DNA of 64,000 nt, taken from contig NC_088339.1 of NCBI RefSeq assembly GCF_036884655.1, positions 28,862,501-28,926,500 of the forward strand. The letters run 5' to 3'. Shown here piece after piece: positions 35,583 to 49,059 of this stretch. This DNA is from Musa acuminata AAA Group (taxonomy: Eukaryota > Streptophyta > Magnoliopsida > Zingiberales > Musaceae). Under the pieces are notes generated by a model. That model saw nothing but the letters and a program-made list of their open reading frames with translations. It was not told the DNA's origin and searched no databases. Position 1 is the first letter of the stretch. Each line of letters starts with the position of its first letter. The position numbers and the translations under genes are program-made.

Positions 35583-37430
35583 AGCTGCCACAGCCATTGC
35601 ACCGTCATATATGTTTGATGGATTCCGAAACCTGCATGTGTAGCTCCATGGGAATTTTGATCATAAGCCCTTTGCCTGTGACGAAGCTTAATGGCCGAAG
35701 ATGCTACATGCCTGGAAGTATCATTTTCTTAATCTTCATCAATGACCTTAAATTAACATGTTCTTGCCTTTGGGTTTTTACCACGGTGCATAATCACATA
35801 AGTTTCTTTTACTTTATATATTGCAGATAATTCCCTTTTGTGATAGCAGCTATTGGGATTAGCTTGACTACTAATTTCCTCTCTCTTTGAATTGATCTTG
35901 TGCATTGGGTGAGTTTTAACTGGACTGAAGTGAACGAGATGACTCCTTGTCTCGACCACATGTCCAACCGAATGCAGGTCGCCCCGCTTCTGAGTTCTTA
36001 TATCGTATGTCCTTGCTGTTCTTTTTTTATTAGTGAAATGTTCGACAATTCAATAATGCAGTCTCTATCAAGGATTTTAATGTTGGATACCATCCCATGG
36101 TGAACAAGATAGATACGGTCCAGTCCATTAGTCACTGTACGGTCAAAGATACAGTTGACATATCTGTAATTTTTCTCTCTTCAAACTTGGTTAGACAACA
36201 AATAATTACATATCTTAGTCTATATACTTCAAAAAAATTATATTTGACATTTCGTTACGAAAGTAAAATATTTAACATTTTTATAGTTATAAAAGTGAAA
36301 TATTTAAGTTTATTTATCTTAATGTCGTTAGTTTTATTAATAAAAAAATATATAAAATAATTTTAACGTTTCAGTTAGTGGTGATGAATAACATTGTCGT
36401 TGGGGATCACGGGATGATTTTTGTGGATAAGTAGAATGATGACGAAAGGTGAGAGTCGCTTGGCATCTACATCATTGTCAATGCATATGCAAAGCGATTT
36501 TCACTTCTCATTGCCGTTCTCTTCATCTATAATAATCATTTACGATGTCCAACGAAATCATCGTTCGTTATCACCAATTAAAACGTTAAAATTATTTTTT
36601 TATCTTTTGAATTTATGTTTTCATTTATAAAATCAATGACGTTGGGATAAATGAACTTAGATGTTTCACTAATATAATTTTTTAAAATATAAAAATTAAA
36701 ATATTAAAAATAATTAACTACAGGGGTAATATATTAATTAGTCTCCTTCAAGTTAAAATGTTATACATCATTTTCATCCTTATTGTTTTGTAACATATAA
36801 CAAAAATGCATTCACTTTATCGATATGCTTGCTCATTCACTATACCAGGATGAAGAGCGATGAGAAATAAATAAAACACTCTCAAGTGAAAGGACAATAA
36901 GCGAAAAAATAGTTAGTCAACATGTTCTAGCCATCACAAGATCTAAAAGATTTCTTGCTAGAAGCATTAGCTGATATTTGTTTCTCACATGTAAGAAGCA
37001 ATGGAGTAGTATTCCGGCAACTCGGAACAAGAAAAAAATACAGAGGAGATTAAATATACAACAAAGCATGAGTTTGCTAAAAGATCACAGAAGGGTGCGC
37101 TACACAATTCAAAACCAATCTACAGTGTGAATCTCATGTTTCATCCCTTCTGTAGGGCTGCTAACTAATTTATTATGTAAAGACTGCTACCAAGAGGCAA
37201 TTCTCATTTGCTATCATTTACACCCACGACATGTCAGGTCCTTTGCCCATGTAGCAGCAGATGAATTATTGTATAATGCATCTGGTCTTTGTCAATTTTG
37301 TCAATTTGGAACTATTGCCGACTGCCAAGAAAAATACAAAAAAAAAAGCGCAGCATTAGAGAAACAAATGTAAACCGATCATGCTATAGCCACACATGCT
37401 CACGCATCCTCGGAAGCCAGCCAGCCATTA
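35583..37430. other. Convergent intergenic region with a MITE-like element
   Basis: The region lies between the stop of the thioredoxin-fold gene (plus) and the end of the glycosyltransferase gene (minus). Both 3' untranslated regions must lie here. It carries the MITE-like element at about 36175-36746. No gene was found. Confidence 0.7.
36175..36746. mobile_element. MITE-like element, long imperfect inverted repeats
   Basis: The left arm (36295-36384) and right arm (36571-36669) are inverted copies: each, read in its own direction, goes from GTGAAA, through TTTATTTATC and ATAATTTTAACGTTT, to GGTGA. Similarity seems to extend outward, with the right end near CTACAGGGGTAATATATTAA. No protein is encoded. 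It is related to the element at 53815-54294 (same arms, same right end). Exact ends and target duplication were not determined. Confidence 0.6.
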
Positions 37431-40400
37431 CTAAGGTAAATAAGTTGAACGAACCAGGTAAGCAAATAGTAAGTTATGCAGTACCGTATTAAGAAGCCTC
37501 ATGACAGCAGCACGTGTGAACTTCCTGGCAAAGAGAAAGCATGTGGATGGCTGCCCCTTGCTTCTGCACCATTCCCTTCTGTATTCGGTCTCATAATACA
37601 CATTGTCTATGCCCTGCATTTGAAAGGCAGATTTGAGATTTCAGGGATTCATAAGACATGTCAATAAACAAACTGTTAGGACTTGTAACAACATCCACTA
37701 GCTTAGTTTAATGACATACCAGCTGACTTCAGGAAAATATTTCTCTAGTTAGGTTCAACAGATTTTACTCCATGTAGAATCGTACAGTTTCTATGCTGTT
37801 TATTTTCCAATGAGTTTATGGCCAAACTCCATATGCCATATAAGATCACTGTGCTCGCATATACAAGACATGCTTCAGAGTATTTGACGAGTTACGTGTT
37901 CTTCTAGGAGATAGGACTCGAGGTTTGATAATTTTTATCACATAAACATCTCCGATAGCTTTCCTCCTTCCAAGTAAATCTTGGACTACCCATTTTTTTA
38001 TTGCAGAACACATTTTTTCGACAGATTAACCCTTCTAAAAGGAAATTATGCAACTAATACCTTCCATTCTTGCCATCACATGCTTGCCTCACTCCATGAC
38101 TAGGCAACATTACTGGTCTATCAAGGTTGTTTATATAATTAGAATATGAACAAATAACCCAGTCTCTAATGATCCAGATTAAAGCCACCTGTCCACCGCT
38201 GGTAGAAAGTGATATCATTCCAGTTGATATGGAGGCATTACAGTCAGAAACAACCTCAATCTGAGATGTACAAGGCCAATTAGATTTGTTTAATTTCCAA
38301 TTAGATTCAAAGAAAAATATTATATATATAGTTCAATAAACACCACTTATTTAGTCTACTTGTATCCATCTACTCTCCTAATGAATCCAAAAAATTCTTA
38401 TTCATCTAGAGACTAGATATGTCATTTTAGCCTCTCCTCTTGGAAACTTCACAAGTCTTGGGTCCTTACAACAACTACAATAACAAGAAAACATTTAGTC
38501 CCAAATAGTTGTTTTGGGGTTGGTTACATGGGATCCTTTGTTATCATTAAGCTCTATAAGAAGCAATAGTTAAGAGTATTTAAATTTTTTGTTTATAGTT
38601 TCTAGTAAGAATTTTTTCAATCTTAGGCCCTTATACATAAAAAACATGATATAATATATGCAACTAGATATTACTACCTATGGTCGCTCTTCAAGCAATC
38701 TAGTCTTTGCTTTGGTACTAACTGCCTATATGAACAAACACAAGAGTGACAATCAATGAAAATCTAAAAGTGGCTAGTATAGCACATACCTTTATATTTT
38801 GGATAAGAGTAGGTGTAGCATCCGAAAGCTTGTATGTGACTGGATGCCATCCTCGCCTTTCACGATCTTTGGATGAAGAAAGATCCCATAATGTATGTGT
38901 CAATGTTCTCCGTGTAATTTCTCCTTCAAGGCCCTTATGCTGGATAAAGAAATGGGAGGACTTTTAACAGGTTTAAAGTTATTGAACAAAATAAGCTCAG
39001 ATTGAAATGGAATATTAACATGTGACCCAAAGACCTCAGAGCATAGGAGGAACAGCAAGGACTATCAAGTAGTATAAGACATCATTTAGGTAGAATTGTG
39101 TTAATTTCTTTGCTTAACATTTTGTAGTCGAAAGAAAAGAAATTATACTAGACAACTCTGTCAACAAAATTAAGAACTAATGTTTTCCAACCACGTAAGC
39201 CAAACTGCAAATGAGACAGCTTATTTTACTGAAAAGGAGAAGTATACTTGTTATGGATTTATACTCAGTATCATCTTAGTTGACATAAAACGAGAGCACT
39301 TATACCTAGATATGTTTTTCTTTGTAAATCTTGGCAAACATTTCTTTACGAGGATAAAGGACATGTACACACTGAAGACAAAATGATATTTTACCTATTA
39401 GCGAGAAGTAAAGAGCAACCATTGAATGGTACCAATGTCCAAACAATTTTTTCAAGAATTTTTGCTTCACATGTACCTTACTCTTTTAGAGACCATAACG
39501 GCATAACAACTCTGAATTTCAAGAAACCATGTGCACAAGGGACTTACTGCAATCAATGTCTGAACATAATGTTCATCTGGTATACAGTTGTGCTCCTTGG
39601 AACCATCTGTAGGCTGCATAAGTTAACGACTGTAAATAGCCACTTCAAACAAACCCATGTCAAATTATTAGAGACAGAACCTTAAAAGTTAGCTTGGGTT
39701 GGACAAACAACTTCACTATATCTTGACAGCTAATTCATACTGCTTCAGATTCAAACTTATAACTACGCAAAAATTTTATAGAGAACTTGGAAGCTGAAAG
39801 TGCAGCACAATAACAAGTTGCCTCTTAATTTGACAATATCAAATTCTTGAATTGATATTGTAAAAGGTCATTCAATATGAATGTGAACACTTCTTGGCAT
39901 ATTTGGTTGCACAACCATTTCTAACAGTTAAGTTGGCACAGTGTCAATCTAGTTCCTCCAATGTGCTGCTTCCAATAGGATATTTTAATATTATAGGTTT
40001 TTCTTCCAACTTACAGTTAGTTGTAAGAAGTAATATTAAACTTATCAAGCATGATCTAACCAATTTGTTGAATAGACATGCTGAAGATAACTATTTAACA
40101 TTCTTTAACATCAACAAACAGCAACCACCGACAGCTATGATCGCAATAGTCCTTGTCAAAGCAGGGTAACAACTTTGTTTAACATGTTCTTGTGTTGCCA
40201 GAAACTACCATTTTTCACCTGGCCCCTCATTGTGGAGCATATTAACTAATTTTGGACAGTTGACAGTAGCATTAATCTCAAAAGTTGATGTCACTGTTCA
40301 CATAAAATGAAAAGAACTTTTTTTTGTCAAGATCATCACTTCAATGGAACAACTGTATGACATACATTTCTTATCAACTTGATATGCATCCATCATTCAT

Positions 40401-43400
40401 AATGCTTGGTCTGATATTTCTGAGTCATGTGGTCTCCAGTTAAGAGACTCAAGAGCCATTTCGTTCGAGTACCAAGAACCAAATAAATGGTTTGCAATAA
40501 ACTACAAGAGTCACTACTTGTACCATTTCTGTTTTGTTTAAGGTAAACAATAAAAATAAAATGATTAGATTTTCATTAACAAATAACAAAGTTAGGATAG
40601 GTCAGCAACTTATTATGGAATAGGCACTTATAGTCTAACCAAACTGCCCTATGGTGTAATGCACCAATAAAATTAAAAGGACATGTCAAATGGGTAAAAA
40701 TAACTTACAAGAGGATGATCTCTCCAAAACTCAGGTAGTGACCTCCTCTGGGAACATTTACAACAAAAATATTCAGAAAAAAGATAAATGTCCATATTTA
40801 ATACAATGCAACAATTAGTAAAATCTCGAAGCGAAAAAAAAAAACAGCTGATAGAATGAATCTTTAAAGCACATTAGCACAAAAAAAACATCATCACAGA
40901 CAGTAGAATTTAGTCCTGACTACTTGGTTGGCATTTATATGAAAATTTTCTTCACCAACATTTATACTAAGACATAATACTAGTTGACATTTAAAGAAAA
41001 TAAATACCTCGACTCCTGAATATTAAATTTCATCTATCTATCCATGTGCTAAGGGTATTTTAAATAGCAAATATATGGTCAACCGCTGGAATAGAAATAT
41101 GTGAATAAAATATCATTGCCAATTTGGGTAACACAATTATTTTAGCATGAGTAGAAAGTGAAAAGATCCAACCTCTATTCCTATAAACACTGGATATGAC
41201 TGGTCTAAGTCTGGAAATAATATCAGAGGCCGTCCAAGATACAATTCATAAAAACCATTATGTAAAATTAGTAGAATTGGCTTGGATGTTAGTTCGTTGA
41301 GACTTGGTCAATAGACTTAAATAGTGAAATTTCAGCATTATTGTCAAGGTCAAATGATCAAGGCATAGTAATTTCACATTGATCTACAAGGCATGAAAAA
41401 AAAAAAGCCAAATATGATTTGTATTCCCTCAGTGACACCCTTACTGTAGACTGAAGAACTTCTCTATGTTGAGAAAGCAATCTTACTCTGCAGTGCCTCT
41501 CAAACTCTGGGAAGACTGTATCATCATTGACCATCACTGCAGCATGTTTTCTAGTTAACACAACCCACTAAAAATGCCAGAAATATCTCATTTTAGTATA
41601 ATACCAAAAAAGGAAGCATTTTAGTGGTATATCAAATTCAGGGAGCACAATCTTATACCTGGGATCCTTTCCTCCAATTATACACTGGAATAACTGGGTT
41701 CATTTTTGGATTGTAACGACCCTGCTTTGTGTCTGCAAAACTGCTTCCAGCATTAAATGGTCAGATGTTATTTTTAGAATTTAGTGGCCATAACGCAGAT
41801 ATCCAGTGCTTCGTTTCGCAATTTATAATTGCAAAGATGGTGTATTTATTTCACGTTTGTGTATGCTTTTGTGGAAGGAGTGAACCTATCACTTTCTTTG
41901 AAGCGCCGGCACAGCTCTTGGCTTTGGTAGGTAATGATGTTAAGATGTTGAATGTGCCATCTGCCTAAACCGAAGAACACGCTAGTGAAGTTATACAAAG
42001 TCTTTTATCATCAATTAAACTGCTCTTAGTGTGTTGAGTTTACTCGTATGTGCTTCAATTTGGAATAAGTGGGATGAAAGAGATAGCAGGTTTTTTCTAC
42101 CTTAAATTTCTACAGTACATTTTGTAATTAGGGAACTTTTGAATTGCTGAAGAAAAATAGGGATTAATATTCATGCAAAGCTGAGAATGCAGAACAATGA
42201 AGAAATACAAGAAATATATTATAACTTGCCCATGACAAGCAGGACCAGTGAAACGTACCTGTCTATAAAGCTAGTTGACGTAGACATTATATAGTGGTAT
42301 GTGTAACTGAAGTTATATAATGGAATGCAGCTGCAATGCATAAAGAGAGACATCTACAGTTAGCTGCACCAATACATGCAGAGGTCAAGAAACTACTTTG
42401 TTAATAATGGAAGATGAGAAAAGCTAACAAGCCATCCACTAATAGTACCAAGTTGAAAAATATCTTATTTTAAAAGTGTTGATCACTTTTAGACAACATT
42501 ATATGCACAAATGTTTACCAAATCTAAAGGTAGGAAATGATAAGTACTGGCTTATTAGAGTTTGAAATGCACTATTCCATTAAACCTAAAGGCATGGGAC
42601 CCTTGTTAAGAACAACAACATGAGCTATGAAGTTGCACGTCACTTGAACAGTTACATTTTCCCTTCACCATAAATGAATTGTTAAGATACACCCCATTAG
42701 ATGCCACATTAGATCTTTGATGTGACGCAAGGATACAGATATAAAGACCATGAGGAAAACACGTGGGTAGTAAGATCTTGAAGAAGTATAATATACAGCA
42801 CAGATAAAATCATACAAGCCTAGAATATTTTTTTAATATTAATGCCCTTACAGCAGAGTTTAACATTTATTTGGATTATTGGAAAATATTAGCCACAGGT
42901 TAAGGTAAGGCACAACATGTAACTATTCATCAAGAATGGAGTCATTTGTAACAACAAAACATCCCAACTCCCAAGTACCAAAAATATGCACAAGCTTAAA
43001 TGAACTTAAGATGGAGATGGAAAGGCACACCCTTATAATCTCTGACCATAACTCAATGTTCAATATGAATGGAATCATTGTCATAAAATCTAAAGTCAAA
43101 CAAACTTCTATCCTATTTTGTCAAAAGGTAAACATTCTTAAAACATTAGTAATACAGAAATGAGAAATCCATGATGAAGAAATCAAGCAATATAGTGATA
43201 TTTGAGAGAGAGTGGGATAAAGTTTCACGATGATTCATACCATGAAGTAATTATGACTCTCTTATGTATTAATCAAGAAACATAGAAGCAAAATGGATTC
43301 TTCACTTAAGCTCCCTACATGTGCATAACATGTATTCTAAGTAGAACTTAACTATAACTCCGACTATGTTGATGAACCTAACATCACTAGGTTCTAGTTA

Positions 43401-45507
43401 AATTCATTACCAGCAAATCATGAATACTGATTGAAGATTGTGGAACAACCAACTAATTGGCATAATGATTGTAGTCCGCACAAACATTCATAAGCATGAA
43501 ACAAGTACATTTAAAAAAATTAATGCACCTGTCAGAGAGAAAAAGAAACCGGTGATTGGAAGAATCCTTGAGTGCATTTCTAAGCAAAATACGCTCTGCT
43601 TCAATCATACTAGCTTCTCCCCATTCTACCTGAAAACAGGGAACACCAATTATTGCAAAATTGAAACCAAAAGAACTTATGCTGCTTTCCAATGTCTATG
43701 AGAGACAAATAAAAAAAAAGCCTGAGGAAGACAGCAATGGTTATACAGCTAAACGGTACCCAAAATGACAAGAAACCTGTGTCAAGAAATAAGAAATGCA
43801 ACTAAACACCACCAACTCATTAAACCAATGTTCTTTATGAGTAATCATAGCTATTCAAGAAAACCAAAATCTTACTACAACATAAAAAAGTATGCTAGTT
43901 GTTTGTTGCACAATAGTGCTCACAGATCAAAGTTATTGAAAGGTCAAATTGGCAAAATATTTCTCAGTGGCCAGTATTTTCATCAAGGTCTATTCACATT
44001 ACAGACAACAGAAGATTATATTCTTCTTCAACTGTATTTGAAGACTGTTGCTAAATTTTAGTGAACAGTGACAATAATGAAGACAAAGTGATCGATATTA
44101 TCCTTCATCCCTTTTTCCTGTAGCAGTGTTAATCAGGAACAGGAGAGCAGATTTTATAGAAGTCGTTGGTGGTCTTTATCATCTGAAGGGCTGAATAAAC
44201 AACCATCCAATATATGCAAATTATACTTTCAACAATGAGAAGATAACTCAACTTAGCTGCAATGTTATAAACTCTCTGATCTAGAACATGAGCAAGTTGA
44301 AACAAAGTTCGCAATTTCATGTATCAGTAGTGTACTGGTCATGGTTAAGGCCGGTACCATGACGGTCACAAGAGCTAATGATGGTTAATTAGTATAATGC
44401 CAACATACAAGCAAAATATCAGATGAACTATTAAACAGTTCCCAGCATCGCCAAGAATGGACTATGCTTCAACTTATAGACCGCATCAGAGGAAAGCATG
44501 GTCCAAACTTTAAACACAAGCTCCTGTATAGCACTGATTAACTGCTACGCAACAGCTAATCTTGATGTGCAATTGCATTTTATTTATGATCATTCGCTTG
44601 CTAAAGCTTGAAGCCTTTTGAAGAAACATCCAAAATGTCATGGAGAATGACTAATAAGAATCATAAATGACATGACTAGAGGATGGAACATTCTGTATTT
44701 TCCAAAGTGGTTATAATAAGATCACCAGTACGATCATTGTAAGCAAATAATAAAAAAAAATCGCAGACAGACATTTCCCATCAATTTGGAAATATGTGGA
44801 ACACAAACATGTGCACCTACAACTTCAGAATTCAGCCGAAGACATGTCAATTCTTCCAGTTTTTGAATGACTCATGATAGAAGTCCAGTTTCTCCATGGA
44901 TTTCAAAACATATACATAATTTGAAGTACAAGATGCAGCAGAAAATTAAAATTTTCGCGTAATGAAGGTTGGAATAATATAAACACGATCATCCCTTAGG
45001 AATAAGAGAATGATTCATCGACCAGATGTAAGTTCACCAGCAAAGAGAAAGCACTATACCTGAATACTGTTATTGACCTGACGGCCAGAAAAGTAAGCAG
45101 ATCGCGTGGTCACCTCATTGAGGAGAAACCCAGGCCTCGAGTGAACGAAGATTGAAAATTTACCCTCTTTCTCTCCCTACAATTCATAGGACCGAAGTTG
45201 TTGTCGTGTGAACAGAAACAAACATTAGGGGCTGACGAAAAGAAAGATCAGGGACCAAGACCTGGAAAAACGCATCCCAGACGAAGTCCAAGGGAAGCCG
45301 ATTGCGAGCTATGAAGAGAAAGGCGATCTTGGGCTTCTGGACAACCACGAGAGGCGGAGCTTCCGGCGCACCAAACGTGAAAATTCGGCTGTAGTGGTAG
45401 TGGTTAAGTATCAGCAAGAAGCAGGAGGTCAAGAGGAGCACCACCACCAGCGCCTTGATTCTCCATCTGCTGCTGCGTTGCTGCTGCAAAAAGTTCCGCC
45501 GCTTCAT
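37431..45507 (-). CDS. GT14-family glycosyltransferase (Core-2/I-branching, DUF266)
   Basis: Ten exons (45507-45262, 45176-45060, 43629-43529, 42330-42259, 41740-41659, 41567-41487, 40747-40709, 39613-39548, 38939-38790, 37613-37431) join in frame to 378 residues, a normal length for the family. Residues 19-34 form a single hydrophobic anchor after a basic N-terminus, as in type II Golgi enzymes. Family motifs appear in order: PKIAFLFIARNRLPLDFVWD, FSIFVHSRPGF, RFLFLSDSCIPLYNF, VIPVYNWRKGSQWVVLTRKH, EHNCIPDEHYVQTL, WHPVTYKLSDAT and CFLFARKFT. The members are inverting glycosyltransferase-like proteins, some linked to cell-wall or arabinogalactan glycosylation; donor and acceptor cannot be told from sequence. 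The last exon is uncertain: it may stop at 37431, or splice after RLLNT. The start is the only Met before the anchor. Confidence 0.88.
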
Positions 45508-46510
45508 CTGCTCCTCTCCTTCACTCTCCCCCTCTTCAGATTACTTCCATGGTTAATTTGGGACCAGCAGATCTCGCTTGCCGCCTCGAAGTCTCAATCT
45601 CACATCTCTACCAGCAGAGCAGCATCGATGACGAGAAGAAGAAGATCTGATCACCAACCAACGCTAATGCCTGATTCCACCAGATGAAATCATTTCATTT
45701 CATCACGGATTGTCTCCAACTCTCGAGACGAAACGAGCTAACAACCTCATGGTTCGTGGAATCTGATCCAACTTCGAGAGTTCTCCTCAAAGTTTCGTCC
45801 GCCGAATCAGTAGCTTATATTATACCTCCCTCGTCGAAGAAGTATTTGTTGAAAAGCCACTGTTGCGTTCGATTCAAGACAAAAGGGAAGTGAAAAAAGG
45901 AACACACGAGAGAGAGTAGAGCATAAATAAATAGATAAATAAATCAAAATATAATTTTAATTATATTAATAGATAACATTTACCGATCTCATTAAATAGA
46001 CATCGATGGAGGGAGTTGTCGATCACGTGTTGTTGGCAATTCATTTAATGACTAATTAAATAACTATTTTTGGGGAAATAATGGGTGCCATTTTTAAAGT
46101 GGAAATTTAATATTTTGTGCCGCTAAAATAGAAATGTTTCATGAAGTCCTATTTCTAATATAGTTTATGATTTATGAAACCTTATGCATTGCTTTTCGAG
46201 GATGAGGAAAGGTAAGGTAGTCTTGTGACATGAGAGATCATGCACTCCAGTCTTTTTTGTAAGAACAAAACAAATTACCTACCCCCCCCTACTGGAAAAT
46301 CTTTAAGATCCAAAACATCACTGTGACCAACAAAAAACTTGGTAATGATACAAAAGTGTGTATTAATTTTATAGGCAAATGGCAATTAGCATAATTTGCC
46401 TCTGACCTTTGGCAATGGAGCCAGCAGAAAAGAACACAAAATCCTGCTGCCTTCCCAAACTGTTCGAGGTGGAAAGATGGTGCCACTACCAGGAACACTA
46501 GAACAAAGTC
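45508..46510. other. Promoter region of the glycosyltransferase gene and 3' flank of the translocator gene
   Basis: The two minus-strand genes are arranged in tandem with 1.0 kb between the translocator stop and the glycosyltransferase start. The part next to the glycosyltransferase is more GC-rich and is probably its leader. The middle is AT-rich. No gene or clear element was found. Confidence 0.7.
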
Positions 46511-49014
46511 TCAAGCAGATTTGGACTTGGTTCTCTTCACCCTCGAGTATAGGAAGACACCAATGAGTGCCACTCCAGTTCCTGCAAAGGAAATCCAAGA
46601 ATGGATTTGGAAATCGATCCAAGAAGCAGTTTATCAACAGTCATGAGGGGTAAGAGTTACCAATAGAATTAAGAGGTGAAACTGGTGTCCTGAAAAAGAG
46701 AACTGACGAGATTATAACCACCACGCGTTTAACGCAGTTTCCAACGGAGTGTGTGATAGGTGATACTTCGGCTAATATCATGTATGAAGCCTGCGACAAA
46801 GAAGCCATAATGAGACCGTAGTGCAAGAAATGAGAATGTGTTGATTGCATAATCCAAGCAACAGAAAGAAATGTTAGAGATGATCAATTAAGCAAAGCTC
46901 TCAAGCACCTAATATATTATTTGTAAGAATCTTTATTTAAATTTTTGTGAAGTATGGCCCTAAAACAAAATTTGCTAACTGGTAAATGTTACTCATCTGT
47001 TCAAGCATTCTTGCTACTGCAAAATCTAGATACATAGTTAAACTTAAACCCATTTGACATCGACACTGCTCCATGTTATTCTCCAGCTGTGAACTTCATA
47101 GTCGACTAATCAGCTCATGTTTCCTACACCTTGTTATTAGTCCACTCCTTAATACATCCGCGTCCACTTTTCACCCCTGAAATATTCTTGTTACCTTTAG
47201 TGCTCTGCGACAATTACCTCAAGCAATATGACTGATCTTGTTTCAGAGATCAGATTTCTTAGTGGTCACACCACTGCAAAGAGCCAAATGGTTACAAATG
47301 GCCAGTACAGATCACATTTCTATTGAATTGGCCACTTAAAAATGCTATCTTATGACTGGAACTACGATGGGAGGGCTGATACCTAGTCCTACATATCTCA
47401 AGGATATATTTTTGTTCCATGTGGACTTCTGATGGTTTTTTCTTAATACCTTGAGACTCAACAATGAGAAATCAAATAGTATTCTATTGACATTTAGAAG
47501 CTGAATGACGTAACAAATCGGTAATCTAATATCCCAGTAATCTGTGTATGGTGGCTAACATGGACCAAGATACTCAAGCCCCAGGTTCCTGCTAACAGGT
47601 CACCAAGTCTAAATATATATGTATCTTCTGATTCTTACTCAATACAAAACTATAACACTTTTCCAATCAGACTTTTGGCATAGCTTTTAGGTGCAACAAG
47701 CATAGCCAATAATTCTGCTTTAAGATTTCAATATGAGACAATTCTGAGGTAAACACCATCTTAAAGCACATGAGGGCATATCTTCACTGACATATAGGAA
47801 CCACAGAGGTGCTTTGATGCCAATTTTAATGACACAAGTGATCCGCTAAATCATTTTCATGCACAACAAGCATAACTGGGTGATCCAAAATACTCAACCC
47901 AAGTTATCTATTGGTAAACCAACTATGTGATGTATGGCACAACTCTATTTCTAGTTACTTTCCATCTTCATTGCACCATTACAAATAATTTAAAATCCTT
48001 CTCAGTTGCTGATGTTAGATTAACTTATGATAACACCTATCTCAGTAGAACTCCTATGAGCCCTTATAGATGGACTTTTGAAGCTGCTAATAATGTTTAC
48101 AATAATCCAAGCAACCTGCTAGTACAATAGCTTCTGTGGCGTGGGTCTCACCAACATGGCTCAAATGTTCAAGTCCGGAACATCAATAGCAGATTTTTTT
48201 TACTTTTTATTTTTTTGCAAAGGGTAAGTGGCAAAGGAGGGATTCGAACCCATTAATAGTAGATTATTAAAAAAAAAAGTCCATCCACTCATTGTCTCGC
48301 AATGTAGGGCAATCAAATTAATCACTTGCAAACAAAAGATATACAATAAAGTTATCTATAGCCCATCTTAATGGGCTTTAGAATTGAGCCGATTCATAAA
48401 GCAAAAGAAGTTAATTGGTCAAAGAAGAATCTCATAAGAGCAATAACCATAACTAAATGTGCTCAAGGATATCTGACCTGTTGATAAGCATGAAAACAAA
48501 CACCAGCAAGGAACGATCTCACATATACCTCTTTGAGATTCAGACCCTACAGACGGAAGAGGTAAAAGAACTAATCATTAACAATTTGGAACCTCTCAAA
48601 ATAGTTGTTACAAATAGATATCTGCTCTCAGTATTATTTACTTACAGCAAACCGCATGTATGATGGAGTAAATTTTATTCCTTCAACCAATAGGGATACA
48701 GGCGCTAACAGGAAAAATGACATGACTGTAATTATTGAGAAGAGAGTAATGTTGTCCATCGTTTCCTGTTTAATTAAAAATTACTAGTCAAAATCAGAAT
48801 TGCTTAGACGAAAATATGAAATAGAAAACTCAACTTGTGTCATGTCTTCAACAGTATTATTCAGTATTATTTGAACTGGTTGAAATCCATTCAACAATAA
48901 GAAATTTTGAGGTTAAGGTAAAGTGTTAGCTGAAGAATTGAGGTAGCAGTTACCAAATTTGCATGTGCAAATTAAGATTTTATTTTTCATTATAGTTCCC
49001 CCTTTTCTCTTCCA

Positions 49015-49059
<45 letters not shown>

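Noticed and set aside
48225..48262. tRNA-like sequence with a GGGTTCGAATCCC box on the minus strand
   Set aside because: Only the T-arm-like box is present. No acceptor stem or anticodon arm could be built, so a tRNA gene is not supported.
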